From Deroplatys truncata (lineage: Eukaryota > Arthropoda > Insecta > Mantodea > Mantidae): a DNA stretch of 64,000 nucleotides. Both the position numbers and the translations under genes were made by a program. A model generated the notes under the pieces. That model ran no database searches. It saw only the letters and a program-made list of their open reading frames with translations, and was not told where the DNA came from. Shown here piece by piece: positions 11,362-22,897 of the stretch; the first letter of the stretch is position 1; every line of letters begins with the position of its first letter. The stretch spans positions 96,427,795 through 96,491,794 of the forward strand of contig CM060977.1 of NCBI GenBank assembly GCA_030765065.1, given 5' to 3'.

Positions 11362-11677
11362 ACTTTTTTACCTATTCCGGTAGCCAAAACCTGTAAATGC
11401 AGCAGAAAAATCATAACTTAACGCTGGGATAATAAAACGCATATGAAATATTTTGTTCTTTCCTTCCATTTGTTAGTTTTTACTTACGCAAATCAAAGCC
11501 GGTTCACGAGCGTCGCTTACATGTGTGCGTATGATTAATTTTTATACACATTTTGTTCCACCAATGTAAAACAGTGATATTGAATAAAATATCGGTGTAG
11601 TTTGGAGCTATTTTGAAGTAAACAGTACTAATAATAGAGCAATAGGAGATACATAATCTGAGGCATTATCTAGATAA
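11362..11677. other. No gene seen
   Basis: Nothing recognisable between the R1-X copy and the R1 scrap at 11678. Confidence 0.4.
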
Positions 11678-11736
11678 CAAATTTCTCCCGTCTATCGTTG
11701 ATTAATGAGTGTACAAACTATTCTTTCTAAAGGAAT
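11678..11736 (-). repeat. R1-Y fragment, right end
   Basis: TTTCTCCCGTCTATCGTTG and GTACAAACTATTCTTTCTAAAG match the reverse complement of the Y right end. Confidence 0.6.
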
Positions 11737-11744
11737 TAATTGTT

Positions 11745-11890
11745 ATTCTACACAAGCCGTGTGTTGGACAAGGTTCAAAAGGTAGAATAAGACGACTGAA
11801 AAATTCAATGCCATCGTCGGTGATTTGAACCACGGATCTGCCGGTTTGCATCCGATTGCTCTAATCACTGAGCTACCATGTCAACATGCC
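11745..11890 (-). mobile_element. tRNA-derived SINE (short)
   Basis: The minus strand carries a tRNA-like head: A-box region TGGTAGCTCAGTGATTAGAG and, about 30 bp later, B-box GGTTCAAATC. An unrelated tail of about 65 bp follows (GTCTTATTCTACCTTTTGAA). A functional tRNA is unlikely because the acceptor ends do not pair. It sits against an R1 fragment. Confidence 0.6.
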
Positions 11891-12039
11891 GGTAGGACAT
11901 TAAATTCCCCAACTGATTATTTTACCTAATAGTGGTTGAAACCATGAAGCCCGGGACTTAAAGTGCTTACAGTGCTCCATAATGCTACACAAAATTTTTA
12001 CAGTTTTTAATACATTACTTTGAGTTACTATTTTTTCTT

Positions 12040-13240
12040 TCTTTAGTCCATCATGCATTTTAACACCGTTGTTATTTATGCATGGTGGGTCATAACAAAT
12101 TCATATTGCTTTATTTTTCTAAACCATTTTTCTCTTACTCTCACCATATATTCTCCTATTCTTTTTATGTCCCTCTCCTTTTGTATTTTCATTATCCTAA
12201 CTTTTAATACTTATTTGTTAACATTCTCCCATTCTTTAGATAAAAACTGATCTCTCCACAACTTATTTTCTTCACATTCAGTTACATAATGCATATCATT
12301 ATCTGCCTCTTCACAAAGAGAACACCTATACAAATTCGCTCCATTCCTATCTCCCCTTAGCCTATATGCACCACATCTAGACCGGACCCACCCTTCTCTC
12401 ACTAACCTATTACCTACATCCAAATAAATCTTCCTTCCCCAGTCCACCTATTAATTGTCTATATAGTTCCAAACTTTTCTTTCCTTTCAAACTTTGAAAT
12501 AATTCTTGTTTCAGTTCATCCCAGCACTGGATTTTTCTTGTATTATTAAACATTGCCTCAAGATATTATGCTCATCCAATGATTTCAATCTATGCCAATA
12601 TTTAAGTATCGTTTCCACTATCATGCCTTTGCTACCTACTCTTCCCAACTCCAGCATTGCTGCTCCATTAGTTGATGAAATAGATAAACGATCTATGTAC
12701 TTTATCAATCATCTCCTATCCTTTGTCACTTCCCCAAATCTCTGATCCATAGACCAATTTTGCTTCAACTACAGCTTTTAAAACCCTTTGCAACCATTTA
12801 ATTTGTATATCTGGTATTTTCTTTAAGAATATTCTTATAGCAGTCATTGCTAATCTTCCCTTAGCTAAGGCACTTATCTTGTGATCATTCTCTCTCCCAT
12901 TACTACTTATTCTCACTACCAAGTAAACAAACTTGTTTACTATTTGCAGCTCTTCCCCTTCCACATACAACTTTTCCTCCTTCTTCAATTTATAGCTCTT
13001 TTTAAATACCATTATCTTTGACTTTTTAAAATTTATTCTTAAACCCCATTTCTTACAAAATGAATATATGATATGTAACACTTTTGTTAGACCTCCTACT
13101 GAAATAAAACCTACCACTAAATCATCTGCAAAAAGTAATCCTGGAATTTCTCTATAATTTACTGTGGGTAAATATGTTAGCCTTATTCAACTCTTCCAAT
13201 ATATCGTCAATAAGTAGCTTACAGGATTGTAAGTCGCTAT
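12040..13240 (-). pseudogene. Non-LTR retrotransposon (LINE) fragment: RT C-terminal half plus Cys-rich tail
   Basis: Minus-strand translation shows the reverse transcriptase catalytic motif LLFADDLVV near 13105-13145. Then follow the thumb-region segments SFCKKWGLRINFKKSKIMVF and FVYLVVRIS (12716-13117), KYWHRLKSLDEHNILRQCL (12511-12708), and a C-terminal finger-like motif CSLCEEADNDMHYVTEC (12211-12447). In LINEs the FADD Asp pair is the polymerase active site and the Cys/His motif lies after the RT. The pieces lie in different frames with stops between them. The 5' part with endonuclease is missing (5' truncation), as expected for LINE insertion. A related tail is at 62971-63861. Clade not assigned. 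Confidence 0.8.
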
Positions 13241-13329
13241 TTGGGTATGTAATCTCAATACAATTTGAAATCTCCTTGAGGTTTACCAGGAAAAATTTAA
13301 GCTTTAATATTCATAGTCATACACTTGAG

Positions 13330-14470
13330 TCCAGTCAATAGCTGGTGGAAAAATTATGGTTACTTCTAAAGAGAACATCAGATTCTACATTTTCACGCAC
13401 TACAAGCCAGGTGAAAGAGAGAAAAAAGAATCCAAGAGGACTTGTTAGCTGTTTATGGTGATCAAGTTTGTTCATTTGATACCAGCAAGATGGATTTCAC
13501 CATTTGAGAAGGGCGAGAAACTTTGAAAGACAACCCTCGTTCTGGCTGGCCTCAGGAAGCTGTAAACGAAAGAACAATTCAAAGAGTGAGGAACTTGGTG
13601 ATGGAAAATCAACATATTAGTGCTGAAATGCTAAGTATAGAAACCGGTATCAGTGTTGACAGCATTGACTGTATACTCCGTGAACATTTAAAGTTGCAAA
13701 AAGTCTGTGTATTCTCTAAACAATGAAGAGAAGTAGAGGAGAAGGGAATGTGTAAGGAACTGCTGAGCATATTTCCACGTAATGACCCTAAACGTTTCGC
13801 AGATGTATGCGCTGGTGATGAAAGTTGGTTTATTATTGTACCACTCCAAATAAACTCAGAATTGTGTCTGGGTAAATGAGAATTTTCCAAGACCAGTCGT
13901 TCTCCTACAAGATTTCGTTCTCGGTAGCGAATGTTCACGTGTTCTTCAACAACGAGGGACCATCGTAGTTGACTGCGTGCCAGAAGGAATAACAATGAAT
14001 GGATAATACTATGGCTTTTATGTTTTGAATCCTTTATTTGAAGATCTGACGGGCGGTGTCCAAAGACAGGAACTCCAAGGCTGTTCTTTTGCATAACAAT
14101 GAGTCTCCTCACAGAACCGCGACAAATTTGAGGAAACGGGAATCCCCTGAAGTCCAGTTGTTTGACCATCCACAGTACAGACCTGACTTTGCACCGTGCG
14201 ACTTCTGGCTGTTTCGTTGAGTGAAATCTTGCATTGCTGGAAAACCTTTTAAACGAGTGCAGGGCCTTGTTCAGGCTATACATTCAGTTCTGTTGACAAT
14301 ACCTCAGTCTGAGTATCGTAGTGCTTTTGACAAGTGATTGCACAGTCTACAACTGAGTGTGGGGAGAGATGGAGACTACTTCGAAGAATTGTTCTTTAAA
14401 AAAGGATAAGCTTCTGAATTCAATCCTTACTTTGGATCATATTTGTAAAACATTTTTAATGCCATCGTAT
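13330..14470 (+). pseudogene. Mariner (DD34D-type) transposase, broken
   Basis: The plus strand encodes a mariner HTH region (NPRSGWPQEAVNERTIQRV to LQKVCVFSKQ, about 13523-13726). The first catalytic Asp is in DESWF (about 13815), and the C-terminal catalytic region HPQYRPDFAPCDFWLF near 14180 retains the last Asp. The C-terminal tail (SVGRDGDYFEEL) is near 14355. At the second catalytic position I read HNNESPH rather than the family HDNxPxH, so that Asp appears lost. Several frame changes separate these parts, so it is not functional. Terminal inverted repeats were not identified; an R1-Y scrap begins right after it. Confidence 0.8.
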
Positions 14471-14477
14471 TTACAAC

Positions 14478-14558
14478 AGTTTATTTGAAATACTTTTTTT
14501 GTGGCAAATGCGAGATATCCGTATTATGACATTCAGTGCTTCAATGTTTGTTAATTTT
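14478..14558 (+). repeat. R1-Y middle fragment
   Basis: TTTATTTGAAATAC..., TTTTGTGGCA and GAGATATCCGTATTATGA are the central Y block. It is truncated on the left by the mariner and ends at the next R1 copy. Confidence 0.65.
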
Positions 14559-15238
14559 ACTTTTTCCACACCTGCCAGCAGCAGGTAGGGAAAGTATTTT
14601 ATTCCACTAAAAATTTTTATTCAGAGATTTCATTTGAAATGCACGCTTTGAGGCGCCTGAATCTAAATAAACATTTTAGAAAAAAATGTCTGTCTGCGAG
14701 TTTGTCTGTAAACACCATTTCAAAAACGAACATTCGCTTGAATACCAAACCTTTTTAGGTAAATAAACATGTTAGACGAAACGTCAAGGTGTTTTAGAAA
14801 AAAAAGTACACCAAACTGCCATTTACATGGAACATTTTCCGATATTATTTATTTTCTCAACAATTTTGATTAAAATATCATATAATATTTAAGATATGTG
14901 TATAACAAATTAAACGTATACCTTTAATTTTCTAAGGATAGGTCTTTGAAGGTCTCTTCATTTTTAATGCTTTTTTATTACTGGTAAACAGTAAGAGATA
15001 GACAAAGTCTTACTGCAGAAAAAATGTAAAATCTCTCTAAAGTACACAATTTATTGCAAATAAACTTTCTATAGAGTTAACTATTTCCAAAATATACCTT
15101 GTTACTGGTTTGAATGCTCAAATATACCTACTTTTCTCAACTGGAAGTTCGCTATTCGTTATTTTTTCTTTCTTACTTGGTGTAAGGCAAAGAGTATGGA
15201 ATTTCGAAGACATTATATAGGATCGGTTGTTTAAAAAT
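14559..15238 (+). mobile_element. R1-X, diverged, right end missing
   Basis: Begins ACTTTTTCCACACCTGCCAG and passes GAGATTTCATTTGAAATGC, GTCTGTCTGCGAGTTTGTC and AGTAAGAGATAGACAAAG. It stops near GGTTGTTTAAAAATG, just before an R1-Y copy in the opposite orientation. More diverged from the others than the 10496 copy, so probably old. Confidence 0.75.
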
Positions 15239-15241
15239 GAA

Positions 15242-15601
15242 TCTGATATGTTGCATTCACATAACCTTCTCTACAGTTTATCGTTTATTATTGGGTATAC
15301 AAATTACTCTTGAAAAAAATTATTTTAATATTTTACTTAGATCGAGATGAAACTTCTCGGAAATAATTGCATTATAAATACAACGGGTATAGCGACAGCC
15401 AAAGGTTTTAGCAGTGGACGCTCTATAATGGCCTTAAAATTCCACACTGTTTCCATGACATCGCTAGAAACAACTGAAAATCAACAGACTTCAAAACAGT
15501 GGCAAAGTATTGAAAATTCGAACCATAAATGACAGATATGTCAGAAATGGCTGCTGCCATAAAAAAAGTTGCTTGAAATAAATTCTGTGCTTTGGAGCTA
15601 T
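15242..15601 (-). repeat. R1-Y right-half fragment
   Basis: Starts with TCTGATATGTTGCATTCACA and runs through CATCGCTAGAAACAACTGAA to GAGCTATCTAC. The left half is absent. Confidence 0.75.
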
Positions 15602-16360
15602 CTACTTCTCCGATCTCTCCGTGTTTTTCACTGCTCTGCATCGCTGGGAGAGGTCTTGTAGATTATGCTACTCTGCTTGCCTCTGGACGATGCGTGTTAG
15701 TGTATATTGTTATATACGGGGGTGAGGCTAAAGGTTTGTAGCTAGATATTAAATTTTAGTTGCCCCGGATATATATTGAGAGGAATAGCTGCAGAGGTAG
15801 CAAGAGGACCAGAATCTTAAACTACGCGTGGGATAGTTATAACAAAATATATAGAATTTCACATTAATCACATTACCTGTGTATAAACACGGTGCCCCTA
15901 CATGACACATAAAAAGAAACAAACTGAGGGGAGATGCTACTTACACGAGGCTACATTAACGCAATTCACATACAACCTTTCAGACCGACAGTCGACCTAA
16001 AAGTGACGATCAACACACAGCACACAAAGGAATAACTCACTTCCCCCACTCACCACCACTAGCTAGGATCGCCATTTAGGAGGTAGCGAGTCGCCAGGCC
16101 AGACGAAACTTCAAAACCCCAGCAGACAGAATTACCCCAACAATACTGTCGCCAACGACGCAATAATGTGTCTGGCGTGACAATACACACACATACACGC
16201 CACAATATGTTGTATTATTAACAATTGCCCATATAGAGTAAATAGTGTTTGATATGTCTCGGCTAGTTCTGTATGGGTAGGTACTAATCAGGGTAGGAAC
16301 AACCAACAGGGATAAAATATATAAATAATAACACGTATGTTTCACTGATCATCGATTTAG
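15602..16360. other. Unclassified insert between R1 pieces
   Basis: About 760 bp without R1 blocks or a recognisable coding frame. CpG and GC content rise around 15960-16150. It could be a degenerate mobile element, but I found no terminal repeats or target duplication. Confidence 0.35.
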
Positions 16361-16369
16361 CCCACTGTA

Positions 16370-16503
16370 TGCTGTAAGGTTATCTGTAAATATAAATTAA
16401 AGGTTTATTCTGATAAACAATAAATAGATAGAATAAGTAATCTTTTGAAAGAATGGTTTACAGAGTAGTGAGTAGAGAAGCTACATGAATGCAACACATT
16501 AGA
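16370..16503 (+). repeat. R1 right-end fragment
   Basis: Ends AGTAGAGAAGCTACATGAATG, CAACACATTAGA, the R1 right terminus, directly upstream of the next copy. Confidence 0.65.
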
Positions 16504-16522
16504 TTTTTAATACATTTTTTTT

Positions 16523-18202
16523 ACTTTCTCTACTACGTATAGTATAACCAAAAATTCGATGCCGAGATTTCACAGAAAATACATGTTCTAAGGTCTCCTG
16601 AGCCAAAAAAAGCATTATTAGAAAACGGTCTAAGTGTGTGTTGAGGGAGGTTTTATTTTTAGGAGGAGTTGTATTGTAGTTCTACTGTTGGGGAGCCAAA
16701 CTTGATGAAGTAACTACCGCACACGTATGGTGGCCTTCGCCCCAAGTTTAGTAATCAACTTTGTATTTTTATGTTTCTTTAAATATACGTTTACCTCGGC
16801 TGCGTCAGTATTGTAGAAACATGTATTTCATAACAGGGAGTGATGCGGCTAAAGAATGTATGCTTACACAAATTATAATTTTTACTTCACTCCATTTATT
16901 AATCCTTCACACGATTAAATAACGCTTCACTTATACAGAGGGCTGTGAGATTATTTATTAATTGCACTTTTAAACACGTAAACTTTATAATATTTTCGCC
17001 GTAACGAATTTTCGTCTCACACTGGATACGTACGCGTCTAGCGTCCGGTTAGGAACACTGTCTCCTATCGACTGACTTCTACCAATTAAATTTGTAAATT
17101 TTTCTATTTCAAGTCTCTGATTGACTCATCCTACTACAATAGAATACTTTTATTTAACTTTTAACCTTTCTAGTTGTTGATTGGCTATTTATAAACTGTT
17201 TTAAGAATATTACATTATTTTTTCCAAGAATTACCAGTAGCATTATTAAACTTTCCAATTCATTATGGCTTCAAGATTACCTCATTGTTAGCAACTTTCG
17301 GCCTCTGCTCTATCAGCTCCAACATTATTAAATTATGTATTACATTCACATAACATTATTAAACTTGTACGTAGTAATATAAACATAATACAGTGACTGT
17401 TACATACATGTTACATGTTATTTATACACATATTGCTTTAAGGCGGGCTGTTATTATATTTATATTATATAATTTGACTGAAATCATTTAAGTGTTAAAA
17501 AATACTGCCTCAGTGTCTGTGAACAACATAACTGAAAGACGAAAAATCGTATGAACACCATACCCAATATTTAAGTTAATTACCTTCCAAAAATGCGACA
17601 CAAAGATTTTCACGAAAATCTCCCTACACCAATTAGCCTTTACAGAGGCAAATTTTGTAACCTTTAATATTCTAAAAATGACTCGAACGAGATTTTTATT
17701 AAAATACCATATATTAAACATATTTACAAGGCAAATAAAATGTATATCTTGAATTTTCTGGGAATAGCCTGTTAAGTCTGTATGAGGAAGGTATTTTGCA
17801 TAATTTTGTATAATCAGTAAACGTTAAGCGTACCATTCAAAAAATGTGGATCTCTTTAAAGCACGCAATTGACTAAAATATGTTTTTCTGTGGAATAAAG
17901 CGTTTCTGAAATATCCATCATTAATGTTCAAATTGTTAAATACTTGTCATTGCTTTAAAGTTTCAGCGATTTTCAGAAGTTTCTCGCGATTGCATGGAAA
18001 CAGTATGGAATTTAAGGCTGGCATGTAGCGTCTAGTTCTTAAAGATTTGACTAGCATTGTTCTCTTTGTATAACGAAATGTGCAATGTAGCTATAGGTTT
18101 ATTTTGATTAAAATGTAGTAGATAGAAAATAAGCTTTAGTAAGAATAGTGTATATACCTACTAATAAATACAGAGGATAGAGAAAGTTATGTGAAAGTCA
18201 GA
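16523..18202 (+). mobile_element. R1-Y split by an LTR-like insert
   Basis: The left end ACTTTCTCTACTACGTATAG starts after a run of eight T. The copy breaks inside the GT microsatellite at 16641 and resumes at 17513 (GTGTCTGTGAACAACATAAC). The Y right half ends GATAGAGAAAGTTATGTGAA with GTCAGA at 18202, followed by a T-run and G-run. Confidence 0.85.
16642..17512 (-). mobile_element. LTR-like insert D with 4-bp target duplication
   Basis: On the minus strand the insert starts TGAGGCAGTATTTTTTAAC and ends ACCTCCCTCA, so its ends are TGAGG...CCTCA. It is bounded by GTGT on both sides (16638-16641 and 17513-17516). Near its right end is TTGGCTCCCCAACAG, at the position where copy A has the primer site. 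Fossil; about 870 bp. A different subfamily from copies A-C, sharing mainly the start block GGCAGTATTT. Confidence 0.65.
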
Positions 18203-19004
18203 ATTTTTTTTGGGGGGGGGACTTTTACTTTTGATTTAACTATATGTATATTTTGTCTATGTTACTTGTTTTACAGAATCACGTGAATTTCTTATTATCG
18301 ATACAAGATAAGCCGGTGATCTGGTTTGAACTGTGTTAATATTACGTCGTGTAATAGGGCAGAGGTCGAACCTCACTGGTATTGTGCTGCAACCGTACAT
18401 ATATTATAGGACTTATGCCTTATCAATAGCAATTGCATGTGTGGCATTCGCGTTCCAAATGCCACGTTTACGGTCTGTGATTGGTCGCGAAGCGTATTCA
18501 TTGATATATAAATACTTTGCACTGTCCTATTCGTTTAATTACACATATAAATATTACGTGTACACCAATCACTTCAGATCATCTTATATATATTTATTCA
18601 TCCTTGTTTAGCCACTGGCTATTGGTTATCACTCTTACTATGTTGCTAAGAAAATTGTTTACGACACATTTGTGTTTAGTGTGTCCTAATTAAACATATA
18701 GTACTTTATGCATCAAAACTATAACGGTATTAATTAAGATGGTAGTGTAGCTTATTTCCTAATATTCATATGAGCATCTTAATTACTGTTATACTCAAGT
18801 TACATGCTACGGCTTCTGGTCGAACGCACTGTAATATCAAACTTCGAGTTTCTACAATAATATTTTACCTTATTAATTATGTGTAACTAAATGTTCGCAG
18901 CATCTGGCCATATGCTGCACTACTAGCGTGTTTGTGAAAAGTTTAACATATTGCAGTACTATTGAGTCCATGCCGTATTTATTTGTTTTTTGTTCGTTGC
19001 GTGT
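18203..19004. other. No gene seen
   Basis: Starts with an A/T-run and about ten G (18212-18220). Nothing recognisable beyond short frames. Confidence 0.4.
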
Positions 19005-19155
19005 TTGTCTGCTGTGTCTGTATCTGTGAACAGAATAACTCAAAAACGAAAAGTCGGATAAGTACCAAACTTAGTATTTAAGTTTAGTATTTTCCAAGCA
19101 GCGACAGAAATATTTTAAACAAAATCCCCCAAACTCCCCTTTACGTGGAATATTC

Positions 19156-20023
19156 ACTTTCTCTACTACGTATAGCCAGTAGGGGAACTATTGTATTCCA
19201 CCCAAAAATTCGATACCGAGATTTCACTGGAAATATATGTTTTGAAAACCCCTGAGTCCAAAAAAAACATTTTTGAAAACATGTCCGTGTGTATATCTGT
19301 GTCTGTATGTGTATGTGTGTATGTGTGTGTGTGTGTCTCTGTGTGTGTGTCCGTGAACAGCATAACTCAGAAACGAAGAGTCGGATAAACACCAAACTTG
19401 CTATTTACGTTCGTATCTTCCTGAGATGCGACACGAAGGTTTTCAAGAAAATTCTCCCATCCCAGATTACCCTTTACATGGAACACTTCCGAAAATTTTA
19501 ATTTTCTCAAAAATGGATCCAACGATTTTGATTAAAATATCATACGTTTAAGATATTTTCATGACAAATGAAATGTATATCTCGAATTCTCTGGGAATGT
19601 CTCCAAAAGTATTCTTCATTGTGAACGACTTTTGTATAACTGGTAAACCGTAAGAGATAGACAAAATCTTACTACACCAAACATGTAGATCGCGTTAAAA
19701 TACACAATTTATGTCATACACATGTTTGTGAGTTAACCATTTTCGAGGTCTTGCTTGCTATTCCCTTAAATTTTCCAGTACTTTTTCTGAAATCGGAACT
19801 CGTTATTAACTTTTTTATGTCCTGAACATACAAAGAGAATGGAATGCGCCACATAGCAACCAGCTCTTAAAAGATTTGACTATCGCTTAAATACTACCAT
19901 ATTCCCCTTGCACCTACAAGAAAATTGGCAATAAGATTAACATCTCAATTAACATGAAGCATATGGAGAATAAGCGTTTGTAAAAATAGTTTGTTCGAGT
20001 AGAGAAGGTCATGTGAGTGTAAC
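19156..20023 (+). mobile_element. R1-X, full length
   Basis: Begins ACTTTCTCTACTACGTATAG and ends AGTAGAGAAGGTCATGTGAG, TGTAAC. Very close to the 10496 copy throughout, with a long GTGT/CTGT microsatellite at 19285-19352. The near-identity suggests fairly recent activity of subfamily X. Confidence 0.85.
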
Positions 20024-20108
20024 AAAATGAATATCTTGAATTTTCTGGGAATAGCCTATCAAGTCCTTTTCATTGGGAAGCAAGTTTTTAAAATCTTGTA
20101 TAACTAGT

Positions 20109-20928
20109 TGCACCACTGGGCGGTAACTTCTTGCGTTCTGCTGCCACTTTGCTCTGTGCGTTTAGTGTACTGTATTTCTGGTTACACTTGCAGTACTATC
20201 GTTTACCATACTCGGAGGGAAAGTTTCCGTGAAAAGGGGACAATTGCTTAGGAGCTAGGAAGTAGCTAATATTCATCAATACATATAATAACAATTTATT
20301 TTAAAGTGATATACCCGTTTACAATGGTCAGATCAGTTTGCTTTAACACTTGTTCAACAATTAATATGCTCAAATACAATGCGATATTTTCTTTGCTTTC
20401 TACGCTTAAAGTTGCCATCTGCGTTTAAAGAATGTATGACAAAGTAACGAATACCATAAAGTTACGTGAAAAGCAATGTCAATACTTCTCCCTACAACAA
20501 TTTCGAAAATCATCAAGAGTTAAAGATTGAATTTTGAAAAGCCTACCAAACAAGGTTTTAAGCACAATAATTTAGAAAAAGCCGAAATAACCCTTGGTGA
20601 ATTATGCCGAACCTCGCTGTCACGATGGCTAGTTGTTCCGCCTCGGTCCCTGGCGAAAAAGCGACTCCTCTTCTCTGCCTGCTCAGGAGTTCCAGGAACC
20701 GTCGGAGAAGTTAATGGCGCTGGCATCAGTGGCACGTCGCAACCCAGCCAATGACTATCGTGCCTGATGTATTACGTGATGAGGTGATGTCTTACGACAC
20801 TCCTAACAGTACGTTGTTCAAAGTTTTGGACTTTGGCTTTCTCTGGTTATGAATGGCGTCATCACCCTGAAGCATTGTGACGTGCTGGTTGCATGAGCCA
20901 CGACCATGGGGGAGGCGAAAACGGCACA
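20109..20928. mobile_element. Probable solo LTR (E) with TAGT duplication
   Basis: Begins TGCACCACTGGGCGG and ends AACGGCACA, so it has TG...CA ends. It is bounded by TAGT at 20105-20108 and 20929-20932, inside the R1-Y motif TAACTGGTAAACGTTAAGC. About 820 bp. A GC-richer stretch (20600-20760) makes the two overlapping frames at 20520-20754; I see no protein motif in them and do not call a gene. Unlike the A-D group in sequence. Confidence 0.55.
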
Positions 20929-21398
20929 TAGTAAACGTTAAGCAATAGTCGAAAAAGTACTACATAGAAAACATAAACCTCTATAAAACATAACTTATTT
21001 CAAATAAACTTTATGTGGGAATAGCAATTTCTAAGATATCCATCATTAATGGTTCGAATTTTTCATTCCTTGGTCCAGAGTGCTTCTAATATTCAGTTGT
21101 TTCTCGCGAATGCATTGCAACAGTATGGACTTTTAAGGCCAACTATAGAGCCCAGTTTCTAAACATTTGACTGTCGGTGTTCTCTTTGTATTTACAAGGA
21201 AATGTGCAATGTAGCCGTTTCTGCATATGTTTATTTAGATAAAATGTGGTAGGCATGAAATAATCTTCAGTAAGGATAGTTTGTATATTCACTAATAAAA
21301 GATAGAGGGAACAGAAGTTAATGTAAATGTATCACATCAGATATTTTGACAAACAAAGTGAAGAATGGAATATGTCTTCCGTATCTCAAAAATCTAAT

Positions 21399-21470
21399 GA
21401 GTTACATTCACATTACTTTCTCCACTCTCCATTAGGTATTAATGGATATAAAAACTATTCTTATTCAGCT
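21399..21470 (-). repeat. R1-Y right-end fragment
   Basis: TCTAATGAGTTACATTCACA, TTACTTTCTCCACTCTCCA and TATTAATGGATATAAAAAC match the reverse of the Y right terminus. Confidence 0.7.
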
Positions 21471-21692
21471 TGCTACTTTCTCTACCACGTATAGTAGGTA
21501 GAGAAAGTACTAAATTCCGCCCAAAAATTCTATACCGAGATTTAACCGGAAATACATGTTTTGAGAACCTTTGAATCCAAAAACACATTTTTAGAAAAAT
21601 CTCCGTGTATGTGTCTGTGTGTATGTCTGTGAACAGCATAACTGAAAAACGAAGAGCTAGATAAATACCAAACTTGGTAATTGAGGCAAATA

Positions 21693-22897
21693 CACCATGT
21701 GATCAAAATTACCAGGACACCCCCACAAACATAGGTTTTTCATCTTAGGTACATTGGGCTGCCACCTACTGCGCCTGGTACTCATTATACGAGACCTCAG
21801 TAGTCATTAGACATCGTGAAACAGCAAAATGGGACGCTCCGTGGATCTCACGAACTTTGAACGTGGTCAGATGATTGGGTGTCACTTGTGTCAGAAGTCT
21901 GTACGCAAGATTTCCACACTTCTAAACATCCCAAGGTCCATTGTTTCTAATATGATAGTGAAGTGGAAACGTGAAGGGACATGTACAGCACAAAAAGCGT
22001 ACAGGCCGATCTCGTCTGTTGACTGACAGGGACCGCCGACATTTGAAGAGGGCCGTAAAGAGTAATAGGCAGACATCTATCCAGACCATCACACAGAAAT
22101 TCCAAACTGCATCAGAATCCACTCCAAGTACTATGACAGTTAGTCGTGAGGTGAGAAACCTTGGATTCCATGGTCGAGCGGCTGCTCATAAGGAAAATGC
22201 CAAAATGCTTCGCTTCGCTTGATGTAAGGAGCGTCAACATTGCACTATTGAACAGTGGCAAAACGCTGTGTGGAGTGAGAATCACGGTACACAATGTGGC
22301 AGGAAGTGTGCATGGCGAATGTCCGGCGAACGTCATATGCCAGCGTGTGAACTGCCAACAGTGAAATTATGGTGTGGTCGTGTTTTTCCTGGAGGGGGCT
22401 TGCACCCCATGTTGTTTTTCGTAGCACGATCACAGCGCAGATCTACATTGATATTTTAAGCACCTTCTCGCTTCCCACTGTTGAAGAGCAATTCGGGGAT
22501 GGCTATTGCATCTTTGAACACGATCGAGTACCTGTTCATCCTGCACGGGCTGTGGCGGAGTGGTTACACGACAATAACATCCCTGTAATAGACTGGCCTG
22601 CACAGAGTCCTGACTTAAATCTTATAGAACACTTTTGGGATGTTTTAGAACGCCGACTTCGTGCCAGGTCTCACCGACCTATACCTCTCCTCAGTTCCGC
22701 ACTCCGTGAAGAATGGCCTGCCATTCCCCAAGAAACCTTCCAACACCTGATTGAAAGTATGTCTGCGAGATTGAACGCTGTCATCAAGGCTAAGGGTGGG
22801 CCAACGCCATATTGACTTCCAGCATTACCGATGGAGGGCGCCACGAACTTATACGTCATTTTCAGCCTGCTGTCCGGATACATTTGATCACGTAGTG
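21693..22897 (+). mobile_element. Tc1-family transposon with TIRs and TA duplication
   Basis: Left end CACCATGTGATCAAAATTAC and right end complement CACTACGTGATCAAATGTAT form terminal inverted repeats of about 26 bp. TA is duplicated at 21691-21692 and 22898-22899, as in Tc1/mariner transposition. Total length 1205 bp, typical of the family. The TIRs have diverged at several positions and the transposase is broken, so the copy is an old, inactive one. It lies inside an R1-Y copy, so it is younger than that copy. Confidence 0.9.
21829..22815 (+). pseudogene. Tc1 transposase, frame-shifted
   Basis: MGRSVDLTNFERGQMIGCHL opens the paired-like HTH DNA-binding domain (21829-22000). The frame then changes and continues with TDRDRRHLKRAVKSNRQTS. 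A stop follows MLRFA, and another frame change near 22365 leads into the catalytic half (VWSCFSWRGLAPHVV to GGPTPY). In that half, EHDRVPVHPARAV holds the second catalytic Asp and SPDLNLIEHFW the final Glu (DD34E family). The first catalytic site reads VWSENHG instead of the family VWSDES, so the first Asp is lost. About 340 codons when whole. The product would cut and paste the element at TA sites; this copy cannot. Confidence 0.85.

Larger units (their letters stand above)
19005..21341 (+). mobile_element. R1-Y outer copy, split twice
   Basis: Three collinear pieces form one likely copy. The left piece is 19005-19155 (GTCTGTATCTGTGAACAG to TTTACGTGGAATATT), the middle piece 20024-20108 (AAAATGAATATCTTGAATTT), and the right piece 20933-21341 (TAAACGTTAAGCAATAG to ATCACATCAGA). 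The first gap holds an R1-X copy, the second an LTR-like insert with a clean 4-bp duplication. About 100 bp at the first junction is missing, so the union of the first two pieces is less certain. Confidence 0.65.

Noticed and set aside
11811-11886. Possible tRNA gene
   Set aside because: Boxes A and B are present, but the acceptor arms do not pair and a SINE-type tail follows.
13609-14283. A 224-codon open frame on the minus strand
   Set aside because: It lies antisense to the broken mariner transposase, has no family motif, and is explained by codon bias of the plus-strand gene.
20520-20754. Overlapping frames on both strands as a small gene
   Set aside because: They lie wholly inside a TG...CA insert with a 4-bp duplication and show no motif.
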